A DNA stretch of 64,000 bases from Natronosalvus halobius (GCF_024138145.1 NZ_CP099997.1:1302001-1366000), one strand, 5' to 3'; numbered from the stretch's first letter, positions 1 through 8,932 are shown. Translations and numbers: made by a program. Notes: generated by a model from the letters alone, not told the origin.

Positions 1-42
1 GGCAGCCAGTCAGAAGGTCAGTGGAGTAGTCGATCCAGTCGA

Positions 43-276
43 TCAGTGAGTCGCTTTCCGAATCGCGTCGATTTCGTAGAGGTCCTCGTGGAGTCCCTCG
101 CCATCACAGTCCTCCGTCGGGCACGCGTAGTGCCAGCCGTCTCGAGTCGCGTCGCGTTCCCGGAATCGCTCCCCACAGACCTGACAGTACAGTTGTCCTT
201 TCTCACACGAGTCCCGGTGTATCTCGAGGGCGAGCGACGTCTGGAACGACTGGTTGCAGTTGCGACAGGTGTGCAT
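43..276 (-). CDS. Small zinc-finger protein
   Basis: A 77-residue protein with two Cys/His clusters: CxxC followed by HxxxC near the N-terminus, then a second CxxC with a later His and two Cys. These look like two small zinc-binding modules. The function is unknown; small zinc-finger proteins are common in haloarchaea and may bind nucleic acid or protein. An upstream GTG at 303 would add nine residues, but the ATG at 276 begins directly at the first finger and is preferred. It is transcribed away from the window start and stands alone. Confidence 0.7.
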   Translation of the reverse strand: MHTCRNCNQSFQTSLALEIHRDSCEKGQLYCQVCGERFRERDATRDGWHYACPTEDCDGEGLHEDLYEIDAIRKATH

Positions 277-303
277 ACGAGGAGTGACGTGAACCCAGGC
301 CAA

Positions 304-510
304 AAATCACGTGGGTTCGTTTATTTCACCGTATTCACCGCCGATTGGGCCACTCTCGGTCGATTTTGGCGTCGGGTTCGAGAAAAAATGAGCGTCACGA
401 TCCAGTGAGCGTGATGCGGATCAATCAGTTTCGATTACAGGTCGACCCGAGAAAACGAGGATAGGTCGCGGTGGAAAAACGCTACTCGAAGTGTGTCGAG
501 AACCCGTCAG
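304..510. other. Intergenic region, zinc-finger gene to fumC
   Basis: About 200 bp without a gene. It holds an A/T-rich patch near 318-330 that may be the promoter of the zinc-finger gene. A short A-run near 475-479, read as T on the minus strand just beyond fumC, could be a poly-T terminator. Confidence 0.4.
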
Positions 511-1917
511 TTACTCGTCGCCGAGGATGCCGCGCTCGGTCATCTTCCGCGGGTCGAGCACCTCGTCGGCCTCGTCCTCCGTGAGGTATCCCTTCTCGAG
601 GGCGACCTCGCGAACCGTCTTGTCCTCCTTGAGCGCCGTCTTCGCGACCTCGCTAGCCTTGTCGTAGCCGATGTGGACGTTGAGCGAGGTCGCCAGCGCC
701 ATCGACTGCTCGACCTGCCGTTCGCAGTACTCCTGGTTTGCCTCGAGCTTGCGGACGAAACGGTCGGCGAACACCGTGCTCGCGTTCGAGAGGAGTTCCG
801 CCGACTCGAGGAAGTTGTGCGCCAGGACGGGCTTGTAGAGGTTGAGGTCGATCTGGCCCTCGGCGGCGCCGGCAGCGACGGCGGCGTCGTTGCCGACGAC
901 CTGTTTGTGGACCTGATTCACGGCCTCGGCGACGACGGGATTGATCTTGCCGGGCATGATCGACGATCCGGGCTGATTCTCGGGCTGTTCGATCTCACCG
1001 AGGCCGTTTCGCGGGCCCGAGGCGAGCAGTCGCAGGTCGTTGGCGATTTTGTTGAGCGACCCTGCGACGACGCGAAGTGCGCCGTGGGCCTCCGACATGG
1101 CGTCGTGGGCGGCCTGCGCTTCGAAGTGGTCGTCGGCCTCGCGGAACTGGACGCCGGTCTCTTTGGTGATGTACTCGGCGGCGCGCCCGGGGAACTCGGG
1201 GTGGGTGTTCAGCCCCGTCCCAACTGCGGTTCCACCGAGGGCGAGTTCTGCGAGGTGCTCACGAGTCTTGTCGACGCGGGCGAGCCCCTTCGCGACCTGC
1301 GTTCGGTAGCCGCCGAACTCCTGGCCCAGGGTGACCGGCGTGGCGTCCTGGAGGTGCGTCCGTCCGGTCTTGACGACGTCGTCGAACTCCTCTTCTTTCG
1401 CTTCGAGCGCCTGGCGAAGCGTGTCGAGCGCGGGGATGACGTCCTTCTCGACGGCCTCGAGGGCGGCGACGTGCATCGCCGTCGGGATCACGTCGTTGCT
1501 TGACTGGCCGAAGTTGACGTGGTCGTTCGGGTGGACGACGCGGTCGCCGATTTCCGAACCCATGAGCTCGGCGGCCCGGTTGGCGATGACCTCGTTGGCG
1601 TTCATGTTCGAGGAGGTGCCAGAACCGGTCTGGAACACGTCGACGGGGAACTGGTCGTCGAGGTCGCCCGCGATGACCTCGTCGGCCGCCTCGACGATGG
1701 CGTCGGCGACGTCCTCGTCGATCAACTCGAGGTCGCGGTTGGCCTGGGCCGCGGCCTTCTTGACGACGCCGAGGGCGCGAACGAACCGGCGGCCGAACGT
1801 GATCCCCGAGATGGGGAAGTTCTCGACCGCTCGCTGGGTCTGTGCGCCCCAGTAGGCGTCGGCCGGGACCTGCATCTCGCCGAGACTGTCCTCCTCCGTG
1901 CGAAACTCGTCTCCCAT
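511..1917 (-). CDS. fumC: Fumarate hydratase, class II
   Basis: A 468-residue fumarase that interconverts fumarate and malate in the citric acid cycle in the cytoplasm. It has the usual class II length. The family signature GSSIMPGKINPV lies at residues 317-328 and includes the catalytic serine (Ser318). The second key residue, His188, sits in TGRTHLQDA, the same number as in the E. coli enzyme. The HPNDHVNFGQSSND substrate loop is also intact. The gene is monocistronic, with the PH-domain pair just downstream of its start in the same orientation. Class I fumarase is ruled out because there is no iron-sulfur cysteine pattern. Confidence 0.97.
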   Translation of the reverse strand: MGDEFRTEEDSLGEMQVPADAYWGAQTQRAVENFPISGITFGRRFVRALGVVKKAAAQANRDLELIDEDVADAIVEAADEVIAGDLDDQFPVDVFQTGSGTSSNMNANEVIANRAAELMGSEIGDRVVHPNDHVNFGQSSNDVIPTAMHVAALEAVEKDVIPALDTLRQALEAKEEEFDDVVKTGRTHLQDATPVTLGQEFGGYRTQVAKGLARVDKTREHLAELALGGTAVGTGLNTHPEFPGRAAEYITKETGVQFREADDHFEAQAAHDAMSEAHGALRVVAGSLNKIANDLRLLASGPRNGLGEIEQPENQPGSSIMPGKINPVVAEAVNQVHKQVVGNDAAVAAGAAEGQIDLNLYKPVLAHNFLESAELLSNASTVFADRFVRKLEANQEYCERQVEQSMALATSLNVHIGYDKASEVAKTALKEDKTVREVALEKGYLTEDEADEVLDPRKMTERGILGDE

Positions 1918-1937
1918 ACCCTAGCGGTTCGCGGGCG

Positions 1938-3656
1938 TCAGGTAAAATCCACCGAAAACCGCGGCCCCTCGTCCGTCGCGTCGCGACGCTCGCGCAGGGC
2001 CGTCTGCAACCGTTTCCGACCCGTCGAGGCGACGGTTCGGCCGTCCCCGAGGTCGACGTCGTATATCGTCGGCGTCTTCCAGACGAACGTCTGAGAGCTG
2101 GCCGTGTCGACGACGACCGAGGTCAGTCCGAGTCGACGCTGGAAGATCGACCGGCGGTTCGAGACGGTCTGGATGCGGTAGTAGGGGATCACGGTGGTCC
2201 GGCGTCGCCAGAAGCCCCGACGGATCACGAGGTGGTCGTCGCCGACGGAGTACCCGAGGTTGACGTAGCGGAGGTGGGCCGCCGGGGGCACCGCGAAGAA
2301 GATGGCCGCCGAGAGATACCAGTACCCCGTCCCAAATCCGGTCAGGCTCGAGACGCCGAACGCGAGCACGACGAAAACCGCCGCGACGAGCGCGTAGCGC
2401 ACGAGGTAGCGCCGGCGGGCGACTGCCGGTGGCGACTCGAATCGCGGGGGCTCGGTGCCCGTGAGGTTCTCCGCGAACGTCTGGACACGCTCAGCCCTCG
2501 CCAGCGGGACGGCGGACGTGCTCCCACCGCTCGAGTCCGGACCGTAGCCGGCGGTTTCTACCCAGAGGCCCGCGTAGCCGAGGGCGCGCTGGAGCGGATT
2601 GTCGGTGATCGTCACGGACTGGACCTTCTCGGCCGGAACGGAGCCGCTGTAACGCTGGAGCAGGCCGCGCTCGTAGACGAAGTCGTCGCCGGCGCGTCCG
2701 AGCCGGAAGTCGTAGTAGGTGACGAAGGTGTAGGCGACGCTGACGGCGTAGGTGACGACGACGGCGTTCACTACCGAGGCGAGCCCCAGAATCAGGTAAC
2801 TCGAGGGCGTCCCGTCTGTGAACGAGGCCGGGCCGCCGAACGGCTGGGCCGTCGCGAGCAACAGCGCCTCTACCTGGTTGGTGAAGAAGAACGCGAGTGC
2901 GAGAACGCCGGCGGCCGCTGCCGGGCGAACCGTCGTAAACGCGTAGAGCAACAACTCCCGCGCGTCGAGTGCGAAGAGGAGCGTCGGTCGGTCGTCCTCG
3001 AACGGCGCCTCCGTCTCCGTTTCTGTTTCCGTCCTCGTGGTCGAGGCCCCGAGGTCCGAACCCGTGGGGGCCGGGGCCTGGCCGCTCGAGGGGTGCTCCC
3101 GCTCGCTCTCGTGCTCACGTTCGTGCTGGTCGGTTTCGTCCGGTGTGGTCGTGGAGTTGGCCGCTGGAGCGGACGTACTGGTGGCGGTCTCGGCCGCACC
3201 GGTTCGTCTGGCGGTTCGCCGCCGAATCTCGCGCTGCACGCGCTTCGCTTCGTCCTCGCCGACGAAATCGAGTGCCGCTTCCGTCTCGCCGCCGCCGGCG
3301 GTTTCGATCGAGACGACGGCGAGACCCACCACGCGGTGGAACACGCCCTGGCGAACGTCGACGTTCTGAATGCGCCGGTAGGGAATCTCTCGAGCGCGTC
3401 GGGAGAAGACGCCGGAGGCGACGTCGACCGTATCCTCCGTGAGCGCGTACCCGAACCGGTAGTAGTACGCGAGTCCGTACGCGGCGCCGACGAGCAGTCC
3501 GACGGGTGAGAGATACAGTGTCCAGGACACGGAGACGGCGTCGAAGACGGCACTCAGCGCGCTCACGAGGAAGAACGGCATCGAGAATCCGACGACGGCC
3601 GACCGGACCGTGGTCGTGACCGCGCTCAACGGGTGGAGGCGACTCGAGCCCGTCAT
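1938..3656 (-). CDS. PH domain (bPH2/YdbT-type) membrane protein
   Basis: A protein of about 572 residues with several hydrophobic segments, each followed by a soluble domain carrying motifs such as YRIQNVD and YRIQTVSN, typical of bacterial PH domain 2 (YdbT-like, DUF304). At least three such modules are visible. A charged, Ser/Thr/Glu-rich linker of roughly 80 residues interrupts the middle. The start is the ATG at 3656, which overlaps the stop of the gene before it by 4 bp (ATGA), so the two are probably translated together. In bacteria YdbS/YdbT pairs are membrane proteins of uncertain role in envelope stress or peptide sensitivity; the role here is unknown. Confidence 0.85.
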   Translation of the reverse strand: MTGSSRLHPLSAVTTTVRSAVVGFSMPFFLVSALSAVFDAVSVSWTLYLSPVGLLVGAAYGLAYYYRFGYALTEDTVDVASGVFSRRAREIPYRRIQNVDVRQGVFHRVVGLAVVSIETAGGGETEAALDFVGEDEAKRVQREIRRRTARRTGAAETATSTSAPAANSTTTPDETDQHEREHESEREHPSSGQAPAPTGSDLGASTTRTETETETEAPFEDDRPTLLFALDARELLLYAFTTVRPAAAAGVLALAFFFTNQVEALLLATAQPFGGPASFTDGTPSSYLILGLASVVNAVVVTYAVSVAYTFVTYYDFRLGRAGDDFVYERGLLQRYSGSVPAEKVQSVTITDNPLQRALGYAGLWVETAGYGPDSSGGSTSAVPLARAERVQTFAENLTGTEPPRFESPPAVARRRYLVRYALVAAVFVVLAFGVSSLTGFGTGYWYLSAAIFFAVPPAAHLRYVNLGYSVGDDHLVIRRGFWRRRTTVIPYYRIQTVSNRRSIFQRRLGLTSVVVDTASSQTFVWKTPTIYDVDLGDGRTVASTGRKRLQTALRERRDATDEGPRFSVDFT

Positions 3657-4114
3657 ACGCCGTCGTCGGCCTCGCTCTCGACGGCCAGTTCCCGGAGCGT
3701 GTCCTGGAGGCGGCGGGCGCGTTCGGGGGTGAGTCCCGGGACTCGTACGTCGGCGTTTCGCGAGCCGGCCGTGTAGACGACGACGCTCGAGAGGCCCAGC
3801 GCCCGTTCGACGGGGCCGAACTGCGTGTCGACGTGCTGGACGCGAACGAACGGGACGGCCGTCTCGACGAACGTCACGACGCCCCGCTCGAGGTAGAGCG
3901 CGTCGTCCTGGAGGTCGAAGTGCCAGCGGCCGTAGAGGACGATCGCGTAGACGATGCCGAGAACGAGTGCGAGTGCGACGACGGCGACCGTCACGGTGAT
4001 CGGTATCGAGAACAGCCACTGGTCGACGGCGCTGACGGCGACGCCGAGGAGGACCGCCAGCAGCACCCACCGAGCGATCCACACCAGGCGAATGCGCGGA
4101 TGCAACGATTCCAT
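3653..4114 (-). CDS. PH domain (bPH2/YdbS-type) membrane protein
   Basis: A 153-residue protein with two adjacent N-terminal membrane segments (about residues 12-32 and 35-60) and one bPH2 domain. The domain contains FVRVQHVDTQFGPVERALGL, the same motif seen in its larger partner. This small protein followed by a large multi-module one matches the ydbS-ydbT pair of bacteria. It is the first gene of a two-gene operon with a 4-bp overlap. Membrane location is inferred; the molecular function is unknown. Confidence 0.85.
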   Translation of the reverse strand: MESLHPRIRLVWIARWVLLAVLLGVAVSAVDQWLFSIPITVTVAVVALALVLGIVYAIVLYGRWHFDLQDDALYLERGVVTFVETAVPFVRVQHVDTQFGPVERALGLSSVVVYTAGSRNADVRVPGLTPERARRLQDTLRELAVESEADDGV

Positions 4115-4212
4115 AGCCGAATCCTCTCAGGTGAGTCGGATAAACGTGCGGATTGGTGGCGCGTTCGGTTGTCGAGTCGCCGCCGTAGAGTGTTCAGTCG
4201 CCGGGGCTGTCA

Positions 4213-4344
4213 CCGACGAGCGTTCGGTCGTCGAGTCACTGTTGTCGAGCGTCCGGTCGTCGAGTTGGCACCGACGAGCGTTCGGTCGTCGAGTCACTGT
4301 TGTCGAGCGTTCGGTCGTCGAGTTGGCACCGACGAGCGTTCAGT
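4213..4344. repeat. 58-bp tandem repeat, about 2.3 copies
   Basis: The sequence beginning CCGACGAGCGTTCGGTCGTC recurs at 4213, 4271 and 4329, an exact 58-bp spacing. Each unit contains internal copies of GAGCGTTCGGTCGTCGAGT. It fills the gap upstream of the ydbS-like gene and reaches the end of the BolA gene. Confidence 0.8.
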
Positions 4345-4597
4345 CGTCGACGCGCTCGGCGTACTCCGCGGGAGTGTACGTCGATAATTCGAGGGCGTGG
4401 ATGTCGGTCGTCATGTGTCCCTCGAGGGCGTCGTAAACGCGTTGGTGTTGCTGGACGAGTGGGAGGCCCTCGAACGCCGGCGAGATGACCGTCGCCGCCA
4501 GGTGATCGTCGTCGTGGTCGCCGCGGGCGCGGGCGACGGTCACGTCGGCGTCCTCGAGTTCGGATTCGATGAGAGATTCGACGGCTTCGGGTTCCAT
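4340..4597 (-). CDS. BolA family protein
   Basis: An 85-residue protein of the BolA/IbaG fold. The family pattern is seen in an N-terminal helix (EAVESLIESELEDADV) and in FEGLPLVQQHQRVYDAL followed by IHALELSTYTPAEY, the helix-turn-helix-like core. BolA proteins work with monothiol glutaredoxins in iron-sulfur or iron handling, or bind DNA. The ATG at 4597 is preferred over an in-frame TTG at 4624. The C-terminus runs into the last copy of a 58-bp repeat. Confidence 0.85.
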   Translation of the reverse strand: MEPEAVESLIESELEDADVTVARARGDHDDDHLAATVISPAFEGLPLVQQHQRVYDALEGHMTTDIHALELSTYTPAEYAERVDD

Positions 4598-4727
4598 GTC
4601 CGGTTCATCGTCCGAAGTGCCCAAAAGCGCCCCGGTCTCGTCGTCTCCGTTACTGTAGCCGCCACCGTCTCCGTTACCGCCATCTCCGCCACCGTCGCCG
4701 TTGTTGCCATTTCTGTGACTATCTTCG

Positions 4728-4800
4728 TAGCCGCCGTCCTACCCACCCCCTCCGTAGCCGCCGTCCTACCCACCCCCTCCGTAGCCGCCGTCTTCGCCAC
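4728..4800. repeat. 27-bp low-complexity tandem repeat
   Basis: TAGCCGCCGTCCTACCCACC begins at 4728 and 4755, with a degenerate third copy at 4782, giving a 27-bp period. The flanks (about 4640-4840) are built from similar CCGCCGTC/CCACCGTC words. No gene is supported here. Confidence 0.7.
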
Positions 4801-4865
4801 CGTCCTCGTTGCCGCCGTCGCCGTCGGCCGGCGCGTTTATACTGGTCGCCTCCACACCGCCGAAC

Positions 4866-5357
4866 ATGTCACTCGCAGCCGACACGCGACGGGCAGTCGA
4901 CGCCCATCCGTTTCTCCACACCGCGCTCCGTGCAGGCGTGGTCAACTACACCGCCGCCGCCCGCTTCCTCGCGGTGGACGGCGAAGCCGACGCGGTCGCG
5001 ACGGCGCTCAGGCGCTACGCCGACGAACTCGAGGCACTCGATTCGGACGACCGGACCGTCCGCGTTCGCATGCAAAGCGGCGTCGGGCCAGTCAACGACC
5101 CCGACGAGGCCATCCTGGCGGTCGGCTCGACCCTCCTCGGCACCGGGGGCGACTCGAGTGCGTACACGGCAATCGTCGCGACGGGCGAGGTGGACGCGCG
5201 AGCGGTTTCGACGGCCCTCGCGGCGCTGAGCATCGCGGACATCGAGGTGGTCGCCGCCGGGTTCGAACCCGAAACGCTCGTCGTCGCGGTCGAGCGACTC
5301 GACGGAGCGAACGCCGTTCGGGCAATCGAGGGCGTCCTGGAGACGGCACTCGAGTGA
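4866..5357 (+). CDS. Uncharacterised haloarchaeal protein
   Basis: A 163-residue acidic, Ala-rich soluble protein with no membrane segment or signal peptide. It starts at the ATG at 4866 (MSLAADTRRAV). The first 55 residues look helical (PFLHTALRAGVVNYTAAARFLA), as in a small DNA-binding or ACT-like haloarchaeal family. The rest alternates short strands and helices and ends in DGANAVRAIEGVLETALE. I do not recognise a characterised relative. It is convergent with the phosphate transporter gene. Confidence 0.75.
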   Translation: MSLAADTRRAVDAHPFLHTALRAGVVNYTAAARFLAVDGEADAVATALRRYADELEALDSDDRTVRVRMQSGVGPVNDPDEAILAVGSTLLGTGGDSSAYTAIVATGEVDARAVSTALAALSIADIEVVAAGFEPETLVVAVERLDGANAVRAIEGVLETALE

Positions 5358-5395
5358 GGAGGAGCGTGTCGGTCTCGAGTGAGGCGAATCCCACG

Positions 5396-6541
5396 TCAGT
5401 ACACCGGTGCGACGGAGAAGACGGCGTAGGCACCGACGGTCGAGACGATCGGGATCACGTGCTGGAGCGTGAGCACGCGGGCGCTCTCGAACGGGTCGAA
5501 CTCGAGTTCGGGTTCGGACGAGTCGTTCTTCGACGCGATGGCTCCCCTGGCCTCAGCAGGGTCGAGGCCGCCATCGCCGATGGGAGCGCGTATTCTGCCG
5601 TTGGAACCGTCGTCGCTGCGGAGTGTCCGACTCCACCCGAGTCCCGCGATGGAGACCGTCGCGACGATCACGAAACTCGCGGGGATTCCCAGCAGTGAGA
5701 GTGTAGTGATGATAACCCCACTGACCGTCGACGCAACGAGTGCGGCAGGGAGGGGGAGTTCGACGATCTCGTTGCCCAGCGTCTCGATGGTTCGTCGAGC
5801 GATCGTCAGCGCACCCAGGGCGACGGCGGCCGATCCCAGAACGATGCCGGCCGACATGTCGAGTACGCCACCGCCGATCAGCGGCGCGACGATGTTCGCG
5901 ATGTTGGAGGTGCCGGAACTGAACGCCATGAGACAGCCAACGGCGACGACTACGCCCCCGGCCAGTAATTCGTCGCGCTGGCTCGAGGTGACGGTTATCG
6001 AGGGAATCGTTCCAGATTGGTCCAGGGCGAACAGTGGTTCGTTCGAACTCGACTCCGAGATCCAGTCGGCGATCCGCTGGTAGGAGAAGTACCCGATGGC
6101 TACCGAGACAGCGAACCCAGCAATCGGGGCGACGACCCACCAGAAGACGATCTCGCGCATCGTTGCCCACTGCAGTTCGCCGCTGGCCACGCCCAGGCCG
6201 GCGATTGCCCCGACGGTGGTCATCGAGGTCGACGCGGGGACACCAGTTCGATTGCCGGCGAACAGCGCGAGGCCGATGAGGCCGAGGATGACGATACTCG
6301 ACTCGAGCGTGAAGAGCGACGAATCGTGGAGTACCTGCTGCCCGAGCGTGTCGACGACGCGACGACCGATCGTCGCCGCACCGAGGCCGAAAAAGACGGC
6401 CATCAACCCCCCAGCGACGACTTTCGGTACGAGCGACGCCCCGACGGCGGGTCCGAACGCCGGCGCCGTCGTCGAGCCCCCGATGTTGAACCCAACGAAG
6501 ACGGCGATCAGAAGCGCGAAAATCAGCAGTGGCTCGGGCAT
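5396..6541 (-). CDS. pit: Inorganic phosphate transporter, Pit family
   Basis: A 381-residue integral membrane protein of the PiT family (low-affinity cation-coupled phosphate uptake). The duplicated family signature is visible as GFNIGGSTTAPAFGPAVGA near the N-terminus and as SSGTSNIANIVAPLIGGG in the second half. Each is followed by the usual hydrophobic repeats, with a hydrophilic loop of about 50 residues before the last helix. The start is the ATG at 6541 (MPEPLL); a longer reading frame upstream lacks support. A TATA-like TTATCA around 6566 fits a leaderless transcript. Confidence 0.9.
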   Translation of the reverse strand: MPEPLLIFALLIAVFVGFNIGGSTTAPAFGPAVGASLVPKVVAGGLMAVFFGLGAATIGRRVVDTLGQQVLHDSSLFTLESSIVILGLIGLALFAGNRTGVPASTSMTTVGAIAGLGVASGELQWATMREIVFWWVVAPIAGFAVSVAIGYFSYQRIADWISESSSNEPLFALDQSGTIPSITVTSSQRDELLAGGVVVAVGCLMAFSSGTSNIANIVAPLIGGGVLDMSAGIVLGSAAVALGALTIARRTIETLGNEIVELPLPAALVASTVSGVIITTLSLLGIPASFVIVATVSIAGLGWSRTLRSDDGSNGRIRAPIGDGGLDPAEARGAIASKNDSSEPELEFDPFESARVLTLQHVIPIVSTVGAYAVFSVAPVY

Positions 6542-6637
6542 TGTCTCAACGTTTCGAAATCCGTTGATAACGCTTCTTCCAAAACAACTTGGTGGGATGA
6601 GCGTGGAACGCAAGCGGCCGGATGATTGAGTAGGCCC

Positions 6638-6654
6638 GTGTCGACGGTCGACAC
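6638..6654. promoter_or_regulatory. 17-bp perfect palindrome upstream of cysS
   Basis: GTGTCGACGGTCGACAC is a perfect 8-1-8 inverted repeat placed just before the cysS TATA box. It is a candidate regulator-binding site; the regulator is unknown. Confidence 0.5.
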
Positions 6655-6665
6655 CCCATCCGACG

Positions 6666-6674
6666 CTTTAAGGT
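6666..6674 (+). promoter_or_regulatory. cysS TATA box
   Basis: CTTTAAGGT lies about 25-30 bp before the ATG at 6698, the position expected for a leaderless archaeal promoter. Confidence 0.55.
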
Positions 6675-6697
6675 TTGCCCGCGAAGACACTCGAGTA

Positions 6698-8197
6698 ATG
6701 ACCCTGCACGTGACGAATACGTTGACGGGCGAAAAAGAGCCGTTCGAGCCACAGGATCCCAACAACGTCCTCCTCTACTACTGTGGCCTGACGGTTTCGG
6801 ACCCGCCCCACCTCGGGCACGCTCGCTCGTGGGTGCACGTCGACGTGATGCACCGCTGGCTCGAACACACCGGCTACGGCGTGCGTCACGTCGAGAACTT
6901 CACCGACGTCAACGAGAAAATCGTCGCCCGCGTCGGCCAGGACGACCTCGGAGACGACGAAGCCGAGGTCGCCACAACCTACGTCCAGCGGACGATCCAG
7001 GACATGCGCTCGCTGAACCTCCTGCGGGCAGAAGTGTACCCCCGCGTCTCGGAACACATCCCCGAAATCATCGACCTCGTGGACACGCTCGTCGAGTCGG
7101 ACTACGCCTACGAGTCCAATGGCTCGGTCTACTTCGACGTGACGACGTTCGAGGAGTACGGAGAACTCTCGAACCAGGACATCGAGTCGATCGAAGCCCA
7201 GGGCGAACCCGACGAACAGGCCGAAAAGCGCCACCCCGCCGACTTCGCGCTCTGGAAGGCAGGTCCAGTCTCGGAGGCGGCCGTCCACGAACACAGCAAA
7301 GGTGCGACCTGGAAGGAGACGCCGACCGGCCAGACCTGGGACTCCCCGTGGGGAGAGGGGCGTCCTGGATGGCACATCGAGTGCTCGGCGATGAGCATGA
7401 CCCACCTCGGAGAAACTCTCGATATTCACGTCGGCGGCCGGGACCTCGTCTTTCCCCACCACGAGAACGAGATCGCCCAGAGCGAGGCCGCGACGGGCCA
7501 CCGGTTCGCCCGCTACTGGCTCCACTGTGAGTTGTTCCAGATGGGCGAGACGAAGATGTCCTCGAGTCTGGGCAACTTCGTGACCGTCGACGAAGCCGTC
7601 GAGAAGTGGGGGACAAACGTCCTCCGAACGTTCCTCACCGCGGGGGCGTACAACAGTCAGCAACTCTACAGCGACGAGACCATTGCGGAGGCCGAGGAGC
7701 GCTGGGAACGCCTCGAGCGCGCCTACGACGCCGCCGTCGACGCGCTCGATTCCCCCATAGCAAAGTCGAAATTCGCCGACGAGGAACTTCGTGAGTCTGT
7801 GGCCGCTGCGCGGGAGGCCTTCACCGAGGCGATGAACGACGACTTCAACACCCGCGAGGCACAGTCGGCCCTGCTCGAGGTCGCGAGCGCGGCGAACCGA
7901 CATCTCGAGGGCGTCGACGGAGAGAGCGGACCGGGGGCGTACGACTACCAGGGCCTGAATCGAGCCGTCGAAACCCTCGAGGACCTCGGCGGCGTGCTCG
8001 GGTTGACCTTCGGCGGCGCCGATGCGAGCGGTAACGTCGAACTCGCGGGCGAGGTCGTCGACCTGGTCCTCGAGATCCGCGAGCAGGAACGAGACGCGGG
8101 CAACTACGAGCGCGCCGACGAACTGCGCGACGAACTCGAGGCCATCGGCGTCGAGGTCCAGGATACGGACGAGGGGCCAACGTTCCGGCTTCCGTGA
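6698..8197 (+). CDS. cysS: Cysteinyl-tRNA synthetase
   Basis: A 499-residue class I aminoacyl-tRNA synthetase that charges tRNA-Cys in the cytoplasm. The HIGH-type motif HLGH is at residues 38-41 and KMSSS is near residue 286. Zinc ligands are present as Cys29, Cys in GWHIECSAMS, and the HHENE motif. A C-terminal helical anticodon-binding region follows. The ATG at 6698 gives the usual N-terminus and sits about 25 bp from a TATA box, so the upstream in-frame extension from 6626 was not used. It is divergent from the phosphate transporter. Confidence 0.97.
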   Translation: MTLHVTNTLTGEKEPFEPQDPNNVLLYYCGLTVSDPPHLGHARSWVHVDVMHRWLEHTGYGVRHVENFTDVNEKIVARVGQDDLGDDEAEVATTYVQRTIQDMRSLNLLRAEVYPRVSEHIPEIIDLVDTLVESDYAYESNGSVYFDVTTFEEYGELSNQDIESIEAQGEPDEQAEKRHPADFALWKAGPVSEAAVHEHSKGATWKETPTGQTWDSPWGEGRPGWHIECSAMSMTHLGETLDIHVGGRDLVFPHHENEIAQSEAATGHRFARYWLHCELFQMGETKMSSSLGNFVTVDEAVEKWGTNVLRTFLTAGAYNSQQLYSDETIAEAEERWERLERAYDAAVDALDSPIAKSKFADEELRESVAAAREAFTEAMNDDFNTREAQSALLEVASAANRHLEGVDGESGPGAYDYQGLNRAVETLEDLGGVLGLTFGGADASGNVELAGEVVDLVLEIREQERDAGNYERADELRDELEAIGVEVQDTDEGPTFRLP

Positions 8198-8383
8198 CGG
8201 CGGCTGTTCACGTCACACTCCCTGGTTCGACCGTCGTCAGGGTCCGTGACGGGCTCGAAACCCGTGTTCGTCGCGAAGGCAGAAACGAGCGCAGCGGGTA
8301 TACTCTTGCGATAGAAACGAGAAGGCGAGGCGGGCTGGCGACAGCGGAGCGGGCGACCACCGAGTACGACGATGCCGTGTTAC

Positions 8384-8405
8384 GGTAGCCGCCGCGAGGG
8401 CTACC
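8384..8405. terminator. Hairpin between convergent genes
   Basis: GGTAGCC (8384-8390) and GGCTACC (8399-8405) form a perfect 7-bp stem with an 8-nt loop. It overlaps the stop codon of the zinc-ribbon gene, between two convergent genes. A role in termination or transcript end protection is inferred. Confidence 0.4.
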
Positions 8406-8838
8406 GGTCCGAGGCAGTAGGCATCTCCTGTTGTGCTTCCAGGTTCGAAAAGTCGGAGAGATCGCTCGTACACCAGTGGCAGAACTCGAGATCCATGTCG
8501 AGTTCCTCCCCACAGTACGGGCAGTGTGTGAGGGTCCCGTCGGGCGCGGGTGTTCGCCGGACGACCTGATTGTGCGCCACCGCGAGTAGATACGCGTCGA
8601 CGACGCTGAGAATCGCGACGAACACGAGCGGGGACAATTCCGCCAGATTGCCGCTCTCGCCGGCCGCGAGCGCCTCGAGCGTGGTCGTCTCGACGAACAG
8701 GATGCTGACGCCGAACAGGAAAACGATCCAGCCCAGCGCACGCCGCCAGCGGCGGAGGTAACAGTGACCGAAGCCGGTGACGAGTACACCGAGTAACGCG
8801 GCGAGCCACGGGCGCTTCTTCGAGAACGACCGATCCAT
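8401..8838 (-). CDS. Membrane protein with C-terminal zinc ribbon
   Basis: A 145-residue protein. Two or three hydrophobic segments fill residues 11-90. They are followed by a short cytoplasmic-looking tail with a zinc ribbon CPYCGEELDMDLEFCHWC (Cys106, 109, 120, 123). This architecture recurs in haloarchaea without an assigned function. The gene stands alone. Its start ATG at 8838 lies about 25 bp after a TATA-like sequence, fitting a leaderless transcript. Confidence 0.8.
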   Translation of the reverse strand: MDRSFSKKRPWLAALLGVLVTGFGHCYLRRWRRALGWIVFLFGVSILFVETTTLEALAAGESGNLAELSPLVFVAILSVVDAYLLAVAHNQVVRRTPAPDGTLTHCPYCGEELDMDLEFCHWCTSDLSDFSNLEAQQEMPTASDR

Positions 8839-8839
8839 A

Positions 8840-8868
8840 GGTTAACTAACCAGTTGGGTGGCTATAAG
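8840..8868 (-). promoter_or_regulatory. Promoter of the zinc-ribbon gene
   Basis: On the minus strand CTTATAGCC (about 8860-8868) is a TATA box 25 bp before the ATG. A small inverted repeat GGTTA-AC-TAACC at 8840-8851 overlaps the expected transcription start. Confidence 0.5.
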
Positions 8869-8870
8869 CC

Positions 8871-8932
8871 TTCACGTTCATGTTCATGTTTACGTTCACG
8901 TTCATGCCGTCGAATCCGTCCCCCCCCCCCCC
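8871..8932. repeat. TTCATG/TTCACG hexamer array and 13-C homopolymer
   Basis: Six imperfect copies of TTCAYG/TTTACG run from 8871 to 8906. A run of 13 consecutive C follows at 8920-8932, a length that is unusual and could vary between cells or be a sequencing error. Confidence 0.7.

Noticed and set aside
493-1503. Open frame opposite fumC
   Set aside because: Antisense shadow of a clear fumarase; no known domain.
4540-4800. Minus-strand protein with TAATEGVGR repeats
   Set aside because: Product of the 27-bp tandem repeat; no start signal or relatives.
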